This document shows positions 6,133 to 12,950 of a DNA stretch of 24,283 nt, piece after piece. A model generated the notes under the pieces. That model did not search any database. It was given only the letters and a program-made list of their open reading frames with translations, and was not told the DNA's origin. The position numbers and the translations under genes are program-made. Position 1 is the first letter of the stretch. Each line of letters begins with the position of its first letter. This DNA is from AP-15 sp035503615 (GTDB lineage Bacteria > Pseudomonadota > Alphaproteobacteria > ATCC43930 > CGMCC-115725), in assembly GCA_035503615.1 (NCBI GenBank), contig DATJTI010000054.1:1-24283 (forward strand). The letters run 5' to 3'.

Positions 6133-7581
6133 ATGGCCGGACCGACCGCCGAAATCGCCGACGCCGTCGATCATCGCCGGATGGCGAACGGCGGTTGCCC
6201 CGGGCTGTGCCGGATCGTCGCCGCGCGCGATGGCGGCCTGTGCCGGGTCAGATTGCCGCTCGGGCAGGTCTCGGCCGCGCAGCTGCGCGCCATCGCTGTT
6301 GCCGCAGCGCGTTTCGGCAACGGGATCGTCGAAGCGACCAACCGAGCCAACCTGCAGCTTCGCGGGGTCGGCGACGACAATGCGGCCGCCTTGATCGACT
6401 GCCTGGTCGCCGCCGGTCTCGGACCGGCGAGGCCGGAAACCGACGATCTGCGCAATGTCATGGTCAGCCCGACGGCCGGCATCGACCGCCAGCAGCAGAT
6501 CGACGCCCGCCCGCTTGCTCGCGAGCTGCTGGCTTTGCTCGAACGCACCGATCGCCACCCGATCCGGTCCGCCAAATTCGGCGTGCTGGTCGATGGCGGC
6601 GAGGGCATCGCTGCAATCGCCCGCCCGCACGATATCTGGCTGGCGAGTGTCGCGGCCGGCACCCGGACGGCCCTCGGCATCGCCGGCTCGCCACCGACGG
6701 ACGCCGCCGACACGACGCCCTTCGTGCTGATCGATCCCGGCGATGCCGCGGGCGCCGTCGGCGCCCTGCTCGCATTCTTCGACGCTGCCGCGGCAAACGA
6801 TCGATCCGTCACCCGCTACCGCGATCTGCTGGTGCGGGATTCTCGCGCCGCGATCTTCGAGCGCCTTGCCGGGCGCCTACCGGGCAGGATCGAGCGCGCC
6901 GCAAACCATTGGCGCCGGCTGACGCCGGTGCCGTTCGGCCATATTGGGCTCGGCGCGCAGCTCCAGCACGGGCTGGTGTTCATCGGTGCGGTGCCGCCGC
7001 TCAGCCGGCTGTCACCCACCATGCTGGACCGTATCGCCGACATCGCCGAAGGCTTGGGCGATGGCGGCATCCGGCTGACCCCGTGGCAGAGCATCATTCT
7101 CGCCTCGGTGCCGCGCACCGTCGCGCACGACGCAGTTGCCGCCTTGGAGCAGGCCGGGCTGGTTTGCGACCCGCTACATCCGTTGGCCGCGATCGTCGCC
7201 TGTGCCGGATCGACTGGATGCGCCCGGGCGCTGTCGGACACCAAGGCGGACGCGCTGGCCTTGGCGCGGGCGATCGGACCGGCTGGCAAGCGGCCGCCGA
7301 CGATCCACCTGACCGGCTGCGCCCGGTCCTGCGCTCATGCCGGCGTGGCCGATGCGACACTTCTCGCCGCCGCACCCGGACGCTACGAGCTGTTCGCGAA
7401 CTCCTCTGATGCAAACGGCAGGATCGGCGACGCAAACGGCAGGATCGGCGACGCAAACGGCAGGCTCCGCGCAAACGGCAGGTTCGGCCGCCGCATTGCC
7501 GGCGATCTGACCGTGGCGCAGGCCGCGGCATGGCTAAGCCAGCCATCGGCCCTGGCGACCGGCCGTGGACCGAGCGGATGA
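6133..7581 (+). CDS. cobG: Precorrin-3B synthase CobG
   Basis: CobG is the oxygen-using monooxygenase that turns precorrin-3A into precorrin-3B and prepares ring contraction. This 482-residue protein belongs to the sulfite/nitrite reductase-like family. The first half-domain shows CPGLCRIVAARDGG and NRANLQLRGV; the second shows LTPWQSIIL. The four cysteines for the [4Fe-4S] cluster are in place: C357 and C363 (CAGSTGC) and C396 and C400 (GCARSC). ATG 6133 has GGGAG seven bases upstream; ATG 6115 would add six residues but has no spacing for a binding site. Residues about 427-453 are a tandem repeat (DANGRIG units) not expected in the family. It is the first gene after the riboswitch, and its TGA overlaps the cobH start as ATGA. 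Confidence 0.93.
   Translation: MAGPTAEIADAVDHRRMANGGCPGLCRIVAARDGGLCRVRLPLGQVSAAQLRAIAVAAARFGNGIVEATNRANLQLRGVGDDNAAALIDCLVAAGLGPARPETDDLRNVMVSPTAGIDRQQQIDARPLARELLALLERTDRHPIRSAKFGVLVDGGEGIAAIARPHDIWLASVAAGTRTALGIAGSPPTDAADTTPFVLIDPGDAAGAVGALLAFFDAAAANDRSVTRYRDLLVRDSRAAIFERLAGRLPGRIERAANHWRRLTPVPFGHIGLGAQLQHGLVFIGAVPPLSRLSPTMLDRIADIAEGLGDGGIRLTPWQSIILASVPRTVAHDAVAALEQAGLVCDPLHPLAAIVACAGSTGCARALSDTKADALALARAIGPAGKRPPTIHLTGCARSCAHAGVADATLLAAAPGRYELFANSSDANGRIGDANGRIGDANGRLRANGRFGRRIAGDLTVAQAAAWLSQPSALATGRGPSG
7411..7491. repeat. Four degenerate copies of a 21-bp tandem repeat near the 3' end of cobG
   Basis: GCAAACGGCAGGATCGGCGAC occupies 7411-7431 and again 7432-7452 without change. It is followed by an 18-base variant (7453-7470) and a diverged 21-base copy (7471-7491). 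Each encodes an ANGR-centred unit. Total length is divisible by three, so the frame into the conserved C-terminal tail is kept. The two identical copies suggest a recent duplication on top of older ones. Confidence 0.92.
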
Positions 7582-8210
7582 TCGACTATCTGCGCGACGG
7601 CGACGAAATCTACCGCCGCTCCTTTGCGACGATCCGCGCCGAGGCCGCGGCCGATCTGCGCCGCATCCCCGCCGCCCTCGAGGGACTGGCGGTCCGCGTC
7701 GCCCATGCCTGCGGTGCGACCGATGCGATCGCCGATCTGCTGTTTTCGCCGAATGCCGCCGAGGCCGGCCGGCATGCGCTGTCGGCGGGTGGCGCGATCC
7801 TGTGCGATTCGCGCATGGTCGCCGCCGGCATCACCCGCGCCCGGTTGCCGGCGCACAACCCGGTCATCTGCACGCTCGATGATGCGCGGGTGCCCGACAT
7901 CGCCGGGCGGATCGGCAACACCCGGTCGGCTGCGGCGGTCGAGCTGTGGCGGCCGCATCTCGCCGGCGCGGTGGCGGCGATCGGCAATGCGCCGACGGCC
8001 CTGTTTCATCTCCTGGAGATGCTTGATGAAGATGGGCCGAAGCCGGCGCTGATCATTGGCTTTCCGGTGGGCTTTGTCGGCGCCGCGGGAGCCAAGGCAA
8101 TGCTGGCCGGGGACAGCCGCGGCGTGCCGTTCGTCGCACTGCGCGGGCGGCGCGGCGGCAGTGCCGTGACCGCGGCGGCGATCAACGCGCTCGCTGCGGA
8201 GTGCCGATAG
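7578..8210 (+). CDS. cobH: Precorrin-8X methylmutase CobH
   Basis: CobH moves the methyl group from C11 to C12 to form hydrogenobyrinic acid. The 210-residue protein has the usual length and the family opening YLRDGDEIYRRSFATIRAEA. With the start at ATG 7578 the catalytic histidine in VAHACG is residue 43, the position it has in the Pseudomonas denitrificans enzyme, and the ATG overlaps the cobG stop as ATGA; both support this start over ATG 7530. Other motifs are GGAILCDSRMVAAGI, IGNAPTALFHLLEML and the C-terminal PFVALRGRRGGSAVTAAAINAL. The stop TAG is followed at once by the cobI ATG, so the two are translated in tandem on the riboswitch-controlled transcript. Confidence 0.95.
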   Translation: MIDYLRDGDEIYRRSFATIRAEAAADLRRIPAALEGLAVRVAHACGATDAIADLLFSPNAAEAGRHALSAGGAILCDSRMVAAGITRARLPAHNPVICTLDDARVPDIAGRIGNTRSAAAVELWRPHLAGAVAAIGNAPTALFHLLEMLDEDGPKPALIIGFPVGFVGAAGAKAMLAGDSRGVPFVALRGRRGGSAVTAAAINALAAECR

Positions 8211-8942
8211 ATGGAGCGGCCGGGAAAACTGCTCGGCATCGGGGTTGGCCCCGGCGACCCCGAATTGATTACGCTGAAAGCGTTGCGCCGGCTGCGCGCC
8301 GCACCGGTCGTCGCCTATCTTGCGGCCAAGGGAAGAAAGGGCAACGCCTTCGCCATCGTCGAGGACTACCTGAGCGCCGACCAGCTGCTGGTGCCGTTGG
8401 TGTTTCCGGTAACGACCGAGCACCTGCCGCCGCCGCTCTGCTATGAGAGGGTCATCGCCGATTTTTATGACCGGGCGGCGAATAGCCTTGCCGGCTATCT
8501 CGACCAGGGGCGCGAAGTCGCGGTCATCTGCGAGGGCGACCCGCTGTTCTACGGCTCGTTCATGTATCTCTACGACCGGCTTGCCGGCCGTTACCCGACC
8601 GAGATCATCCCGGGAGTATGCTCGCTCGTTGCCGCTGCGGCAGTGCTCGGGGCGCCGCTCGCCTACCGCAACCAGAGCCTCGTGGTGCTGTCGGGAGTGC
8701 TGCCCGAAGCCGAGCTGGCACGTCGCCTCGATGAGGCCGACGCCGCCGCGATCCTGAAGCTCGGCAGCAATTTCGCCAAGGTGCGCCGGGTGCTGGCGCA
8801 GCTCGGCCTTGCCGGTCGGGCGCGCTATGTCGAGCGGGCGACAATGCACCATCAGCGCTCGCTGCTACTCGACGACATCGATCCGCAGAGCGTGCCGTAT
8901 TTCTCGATGATCCTTGTTCCGGGACGCCGATGGCGGGGATAG
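8211..8942 (+). CDS. cobI: Precorrin-2 C20-methyltransferase CobI
   Basis: A 243-residue tetrapyrrole methylase that adds a methyl group from S-adenosylmethionine to C20 of precorrin-2, giving precorrin-3A, the substrate of CobG. Signature segments are LLGIGVGPGDPELITLKALR at the N-terminus, the CobI/CbiL stretch GRKGNAFAIVEDYL, the SAM-site EGDPLFYGSFMYLYDRL, and EIIPGVCSLVAAAAVLGAPL. The family length is normal. The start ATG directly abuts the cobH stop, and the 3' end overlaps the cobJ start by 13 bases, so expression is coupled in the cobG-H-I-J operon. Assignment to CobI rather than CbiL follows from CobG next door and not from the sequence alone. Confidence 0.93.
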   Translation: MERPGKLLGIGVGPGDPELITLKALRRLRAAPVVAYLAAKGRKGNAFAIVEDYLSADQLLVPLVFPVTTEHLPPPLCYERVIADFYDRAANSLAGYLDQGREVAVICEGDPLFYGSFMYLYDRLAGRYPTEIIPGVCSLVAAAAVLGAPLAYRNQSLVVLSGVLPEAELARRLDEADAAAILKLGSNFAKVRRVLAQLGLAGRARYVERATMHHQRSLLLDDIDPQSVPYFSMILVPGRRWRG

Positions 8943-10219
8943 CCGGGCGCCTTGCCATCCTCGTCCTCGACGAAGGCAGCCTTGCGACCGCCCGGCGGGT
9001 TCGCAGCGCACTTCCGGACGCGCGCATCTACGGGCTTTCCGGCCGTGCCACCGGGGCGGACGTGGCATTCACCGATCTCGCCACCACGCTGCGGCAGCTC
9101 TTCACGGCCGGCGTCCCGGTCGTCGCGTTCTGCGCCGCCGGCATCGTCATTCGCGCGCTCGCACCACTGCTAGCCGAACCGCTGCTAGCCGAACCGTTTC
9201 CGGCCGAGGGGCGGACCGAGCCCCCGGTCCTGGCCGTCGCCGGGGATGGCAGCGCTGTCGCGCCGCTGCTCGGTGGATTGCGCGCCGATGATCTGGCGAG
9301 GACGATCGCAGCGGCGCTCTGCGTTGCGCCGGCGGTCACCGCGTCGCGGGGAGTTTGCGCCGATCCAGCCGCGGCGCCGACGGCCGGCAGTGCGTTGCCG
9401 CGCGGGCGTGGACGGCTGGCGATCGTCGGGCTCGGCCCGGGTGGCGGCGGCGCGATGACCCCGGACGCGCGCGAGGCGCTGGCTGCCGCGGACGATATTG
9501 TCGGCTATGCCTTCTACCTGCGGCTGGCCGGTCCGTTCGTCGCGCGGCAACGGCTTCACCCCTCGGACAACCGGGCGGAGATGGACCGGGCCCGCCTCGC
9601 CCTGACGCTTGCTGCGGGTGGCGGTTCGGTCGCCATCGTGTCATCCGGCGACCCCGGAATCTTTGCGATGGCCAGCGCCGTTCTCGATGCGCTCGACCAG
9701 TCGGACGATCCCGCCTGGCACGGCGTCGAACTGGTCGTGATCCCGGGCATCTCGGCCGCGCACGCCGCGGCAGCGCTTGCCGGGGCGCCGCTCGGGCACG
9801 ATTTCTGCGTCCTCTCCCTGTCGGACAATCTGAAGCCGTGGGCGGTCATCGAGCGGCGGGTGGCATCCGCCGCCGCCGCCGACCTGGTGCTGGCGCTCTA
9901 CAACCCGGCCTCCCGCGCCCGGCCATGGCAGTTCGGCCGCGCCATCGAGATCGTGCGCCGCTATCGCGCGCCGGTGACGCCGGTGGTGCTGGGCCATGAT
10001 CTCGGCCGCTGCGGCGAAAGCCTCCGGGTTGTGCCGCTGGCGGAATTGTCGCCGGCGGACGCCGATATGCGCACCGTGGTCATCATTGGCTCGTCGACGA
10101 CCCGGGCCTTTCCGCGTGCCGATGGCGGCAGCTGGGTCTACACCCCGCGCCGGTGTATCGGTCCGGCGACGCCGGTCAGCGACCTGACAGGGCGTGCACC
10201 CAAGCCACCGCCTCGCTGA
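8930..10219 (+). CDS. cobJ: CobJ precorrin-3B C17-methyltransferase fused to a CbiG N-terminal domain
   Basis: A 429-residue two-domain protein. Residues about 8-118 resemble the N-terminal part of CbiG (cobalt-precorrin-5A hydrolase): LAILVLDEGSLATARRV, then PVVAFCAAGIVIRALAPLL and GDGSAVAPLLGG. CbiG's C-terminal domain (the CobE-like part) is not present. Residues about 158-415 are CobJ/CbiH: LAIVGLGPGGGGAMTPDARE, SSGDPGIFAMASAVLDAL, VIPGISAAHAAAALAGAPLG, LSLSDNLKPW. CobJ contracts the ring and methylates C17. Between domains lies a short tandem repeat (LLAEPLLAEP, residues 80-89). ATG 8930 overlaps the cobI 3' end and has a weak GGGA upstream. The last 44 bases overlap the 3' end of cobK on the other strand. 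Whether the CbiG-like half is catalytic is unknown. Confidence 0.92.
   Translation: MAGIAGRLAILVLDEGSLATARRVRSALPDARIYGLSGRATGADVAFTDLATTLRQLFTAGVPVVAFCAAGIVIRALAPLLAEPLLAEPFPAEGRTEPPVLAVAGDGSAVAPLLGGLRADDLARTIAAALCVAPAVTASRGVCADPAAAPTAGSALPRGRGRLAIVGLGPGGGGAMTPDAREALAAADDIVGYAFYLRLAGPFVARQRLHPSDNRAEMDRARLALTLAAGGGSVAIVSSGDPGIFAMASAVLDALDQSDDPAWHGVELVVIPGISAAHAAAALAGAPLGHDFCVLSLSDNLKPWAVIERRVASAAAADLVLALYNPASRARPWQFGRAIEIVRRYRAPVTPVVLGHDLGRCGESLRVVPLAELSPADADMRTVVIIGSSTTRAFPRADGGSWVYTPRRCIGPATPVSDLTGRAPKPPPR
9167..9196. repeat. 2 x 15-bp perfect tandem duplication in cobJ (CbiG-like part)
   Basis: CTGCTAGCCGAACCG occurs at 9167-9181 and 9182-9196 without change, giving LLAEP twice. It lies where CbiG proteins have a variable loop before the conserved GDG block. 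The frame is preserved. Confidence 0.9.
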
Positions 10220-10967
10220 CAGAATAGACGCAGGGCAGGCCGGCGGGTCGTGGCGGGCGGCGCCGGAGCACCACCCGCAGACCGAGCTCGCGCGCCGCGA
10301 CAAGCTTTGCCGCGGCAGCCGACCCGCCGCTGTTGCGGCAGACGATCGTATCGACGCGATGCTCGGTCAACAGACGGCGTTCGTCTTCGAGACTGAACGG
10401 GCCGCGCGCCAGCATCAGTTCGGCCTGGGCAAAGCCTGGCATCGGGTTCGGCGCCTCGACCGCGCGCACCAGGAACCAGATTTGAGCGAGCGCAGCAAAC
10501 GGCACGAGTTCGCGGCGGCCGATCGCCAGCAGCACCCGCCGGGCGGTCCGGGCGACGACATCGGCGGCCTCGGCCCAATCGGCCACCTCGATCCAGCAAT
10601 CGCCGGGGCCCGGGCTCCAGGCCGGGCGTTCCAGCCGCAGCAGCGGCACCCCCGCCTGCCGACAGGCCCGTTCGGCGTTGCCGCCGATCGTCGCGGCAAA
10701 GGGATGCGTCGCATCGACGACGCCGCCGATGCGGTTGTGGCGCAGATACTCCGTGAGGCCGTCGCTCCCGCCAAACCCGCCGACCCGCACCTCGCCCCGC
10801 GGCAATCGCGGGGTGGCGGTGACACCCGCCAGCGAGCTGATGATTCGCAGCCCCTTTTCGTCGCCGAGCACCCGGGCGAGCGCGAACCCTTCGCTGGTTC
10901 CCCCAAGCACCAGGAGGTTCACCGGTTCGGTTGCGGCCGCGGATGGTCGCGTCGGGATCGTCGGCAT
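10176..10967 (-). CDS. cobK: Precorrin-6A reductase CobK/CbiJ
   Basis: A 263-residue NAD(P)H-dependent reductase that reduces precorrin-6A to precorrin-6B (dihydro form), the substrate of CobL. Family features are the N-terminal LLVLGGTSEGFALARVL, the GGVVDATHPFAATI motif, the central PGDCWIEVADWAEAADVV, RRVLLAIGRRELVPF, and the C-terminal VCRNSGGSAAAAKLVAAREL. I start at ATG 10967-10965; the frame stays open upstream to 11201, but that part is rich in arginine, serine and proline and unlike the family. The gene converges on cobJ with a 44-base overlap of coding sequence (10176-10219). It is divergent from the phosphate transporter gene. No riboswitch or clear promoter is visible upstream on its strand. 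Confidence 0.92.
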   Translation of the reverse strand: MPTIPTRPSAAATEPVNLLVLGGTSEGFALARVLGDEKGLRIISSLAGVTATPRLPRGEVRVGGFGGSDGLTEYLRHNRIGGVVDATHPFAATIGGNAERACRQAGVPLLRLERPAWSPGPGDCWIEVADWAEAADVVARTARRVLLAIGRRELVPFAALAQIWFLVRAVEAPNPMPGFAQAELMLARGPFSLEDERRLLTEHRVDTIVCRNSGGSAAAAKLVAARELGLRVVLRRRPPRPAGLPCVYSVSEAVAWVHALSGR

Positions 10968-11030
10968 CACTCGCAATCGGCTTCGCCATGACCGCCGGAC
11001 GTCGAATTTGCCGCCCATATCCGGGTCCGT

Positions 11031-11056
11031 CCAGCACCACCCGCCAGCACCACCCA
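11031..11056. repeat. 2 x 13-bp tandem duplication between cobK and the Na/Pi transporter gene
   Basis: CCAGCACCACCCG (11031-11043) is followed by CCAGCACCACCCA (11044-11056). It lies in the 188-base divergent intergenic region. Apart from this and two loosely similar stretches (10996-11010 and 11078-11092), I see nothing definite there; no Pho box (two CTGTCAT-like repeats) is apparent. Confidence 0.75.
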
Positions 11057-11155
11057 AAAACCGGCGACCGGCGCATCCGGACGTTGAATCTTGACGGCGA
11101 GCGGGAGTAATCCTGCAAGGATGTGCCGGCCCGCACCCGTCATGCGGAGGCGAGG

Positions 11156-12811
11156 ATGGACGCGACCCTGACCCTGATCGATCTCGCCGGCTCGATCGCA
11201 CTGCTGCTCTGGGGCGTGCATATGGTCCAGAGCGGGATCCAGCGCGCTTTCGGGCCGCATTTGCGCCGCATTCTCGGCGCCGCGCTGGGCCGGCGGGCCA
11301 ATGCGTTTCTCGCCGGCCTTGGGATCACCGCGGTGTTGCAGAGCAGCACCGCGACCGGGCTGATGATCACCGGCTTCGCCGCCGGCGGCCTTGTTGATCT
11401 GGTGCCGGGTCTTGCCGCGATGCTCGGCGCCAATATCGGCACGACGTTGATCGTGCAGGTGCTGTCGTTCGACATCACGCGGGTGGCACCGCTGTTCGTG
11501 CTCGTCGGGGTCGTGATGTTTCGCCGCAGCGGCGTGACCCGCACCCGCGATCTGGGACGCGTCGGCATCGGGCTCGGGCTGATGCTGATCGCATTGGCGC
11601 AGCTCTTGACCGTGTTCGCTCCCTACGAGCACGTGCCGAGCCTGCGCCTGATGCTCGGTGCCATCGGCAAGGTGCCGGTGATCGACGTTCTCGTCGCCGC
11701 CGCATTCACCTGGGCAGCGCATTCGAGCGTCGCCGTCGTGCTGCTGGTCATGTCGTTTGCCGCGCAGGGAGTGGTGTCGCCGCTCGCCGCCTTCGCCCTC
11801 GTGCTCGGTGCCAATCTCGGCACCGCGCTGAACCCGCTGTTCGAGGCCGGCTCGACCGGCGACCCGGCGGCCAAGCGTCTCCCGTTCGGCAATCTGCTCA
11901 ATCGCGCGGTTGGCTGCATTCTCGGTCTGGTGCTGATCGGCACGCTCGGCCCCCATCTGGTCGCGCTCGAGCCGAACGCGTCGCGCGCGGTCGCCGATTT
12001 CCACACGCTGTTCAACCTCGTCATGGCGGCGCTGTTCTTCCCGGTGCTGAACCCCCTCGCCCGGCTGCTGAAGCGGATGTTTCCGACGAGCCCGGTGCCG
12101 GTCGATCCGTCGCGGCCGGTTTATCTCGACCCCCGGGCTCTCGAGATCCCGGCCGTGGCGCTCGCCGCGGCTTCGCGCGAGGCGCTGCGCATGGCCGACG
12201 TGCTCGAAACCATGCTGCACGCGGCACTCGACGCGCTAGATCGCGGCGACCGCAAGCGGATCACCGAAACCAAGCATATCGACGATGTGCTCGACCACCT
12301 CAATACCGCGATCAAGGCCTATCTGACCTCGCTCGACCATGATTCGCTCGATGCCGAGGACGAGCGCCGGCTCTCCGAGATCCTGGCGTTCATCACCAAC
12401 CTCGAACATGCCGGCGACATCGTCGAGCGCGGGGTGGTGGCCAACCTCGCCAAGCGTGCCAAGCGCAATCTGGCGTTCTCGGCGGAAGGAACCGCCGAGC
12501 TGCGCACGATGCTGCAGCGCCTGGCGATCAATGTGCGCACCGCCGCGGCGGTGTTCATGACCGACGACGTGCGCGCGGCACGCGAGCTGCTCGGTGAGAA
12601 GGAGGTGTTTCGCGATCTCGAAACGCGCGCGACCGAGACCCATTTCGCGCGTATCCGCGCCGGCCGCGTCGAGAGCGTCGAAACGAGCGCTCTGCATCTC
12701 GACATGCTGCGCGACCTGAAGCGGATCAACGCGCACATTTCCGCCGCCGCCTACCCGGTTCTCGAAAAGCGCGGCGAGTTGCTGCCAAGCCGCCTGAAGC
12801 AGGACAGCTGA
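11156..12811 (+). CDS. Na/Pi cotransporter family protein with PhoU-like C-terminal domain
   Basis: A 551-residue membrane protein of the PNaS (NptA/YjbB) family. The N-terminal half (about 1-310) is hydrophobic, with some eight to ten membrane segments arranged as an inverted repeat. The first repeat carries the sodium/phosphate signature QSSTATG (62-68), the second a matching HSSVAVVLL, and the two loops MLGANIGTTLIVQ and VLGANLGTALNPL pair up. The rest (about 340-545) is a cytoplasmic PhoU-like helical domain with ETKHIDDVLDHLNTAIKAYL and HISAAAYPVLEKRGEL. The family moves phosphate with sodium; E. coli YjbB exports phosphate, so direction is open. ATG 11156 has GGAGG five bases upstream. 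There is no visible link to the cobalamin genes; it is divergent from cobK and reads toward serC. Confidence 0.92.
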   Translation: MDATLTLIDLAGSIALLLWGVHMVQSGIQRAFGPHLRRILGAALGRRANAFLAGLGITAVLQSSTATGLMITGFAAGGLVDLVPGLAAMLGANIGTTLIVQVLSFDITRVAPLFVLVGVVMFRRSGVTRTRDLGRVGIGLGLMLIALAQLLTVFAPYEHVPSLRLMLGAIGKVPVIDVLVAAAFTWAAHSSVAVVLLVMSFAAQGVVSPLAAFALVLGANLGTALNPLFEAGSTGDPAAKRLPFGNLLNRAVGCILGLVLIGTLGPHLVALEPNASRAVADFHTLFNLVMAALFFPVLNPLARLLKRMFPTSPVPVDPSRPVYLDPRALEIPAVALAAASREALRMADVLETMLHAALDALDRGDRKRITETKHIDDVLDHLNTAIKAYLTSLDHDSLDAEDERRLSEILAFITNLEHAGDIVERGVVANLAKRAKRNLAFSAEGTAELRTMLQRLAINVRTAAAVFMTDDVRAARELLGEKEVFRDLETRATETHFARIRAGRVESVETSALHLDMLRDLKRINAHISAAAYPVLEKRGELLPSRLKQDS

Positions 12812-12819
12812 GGCCGGCG

Positions 12820-12851
12820 GCCGGCGATTCGAGGTGCCGGCGATTCAAGGT
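12820..12851. repeat. 2 x 16-bp tandem duplication between the transporter gene and the serC leader
   Basis: GCCGGCGATTCGAGGT (12820-12835) and GCCGGCGATTCAAGGT (12836-12851) differ at one base. They lie just after the transporter stop and before the serC leader hairpins, possibly in the serC promoter region. The unit length is not a multiple of three. Confidence 0.8.
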
Positions 12852-12883
12852 AAATGCTGCGTAGCCGCATTGACCGCGCCCGG

Positions 12884-12950
12884 CCCCGACCATAAGTTCC
12901 GGGGCTAGGCCCGTGCCTTCGGGCCGCCCCAAACCTTTAAGGAAGGTGCG
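12884..12950 (+). promoter_or_regulatory. serC leader RNA (two hairpins before serC)
   Basis: Two tandem hairpins precede the start codon: CCCCG (12884-12888) with CGGGG (12900-12904), then a six-pair stem GGCCCG / CGGGCC (12908-12913 with 12920-12925) closed by the loop TGCCTT. A strong ribosome binding site AAGGAAGG (12939-12946) follows. Position, strand and the two-hairpin form match the serC RNA motif reported upstream of alphaproteobacterial serC-serA operons, whose ligand is unknown. I matched it by form and context, not by a covariance search. Confidence 0.7.

Noticed and set aside
7530..8210. Longer CobH starting at ATG 7530
   Set aside because: The 16 extra residues overlap cobG coding sequence and do not match the family; ATG 7578 gives the ATGA overlap and places the catalytic histidine at 43.
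7383..8852. A 489-codon minus-strand open frame antisense to cobH and cobI
   Set aside because: It lies opposite well-recognised CobH and CobI, and its translation (rich in His, Arg, Gln) resembles no family.
10968..11201. N-terminal extension of CobK
   Set aside because: The frame is open, but the sequence is Arg/Ser/Pro-rich, includes the intergenic tandem repeat and overlaps the transporter's binding site on the other strand.
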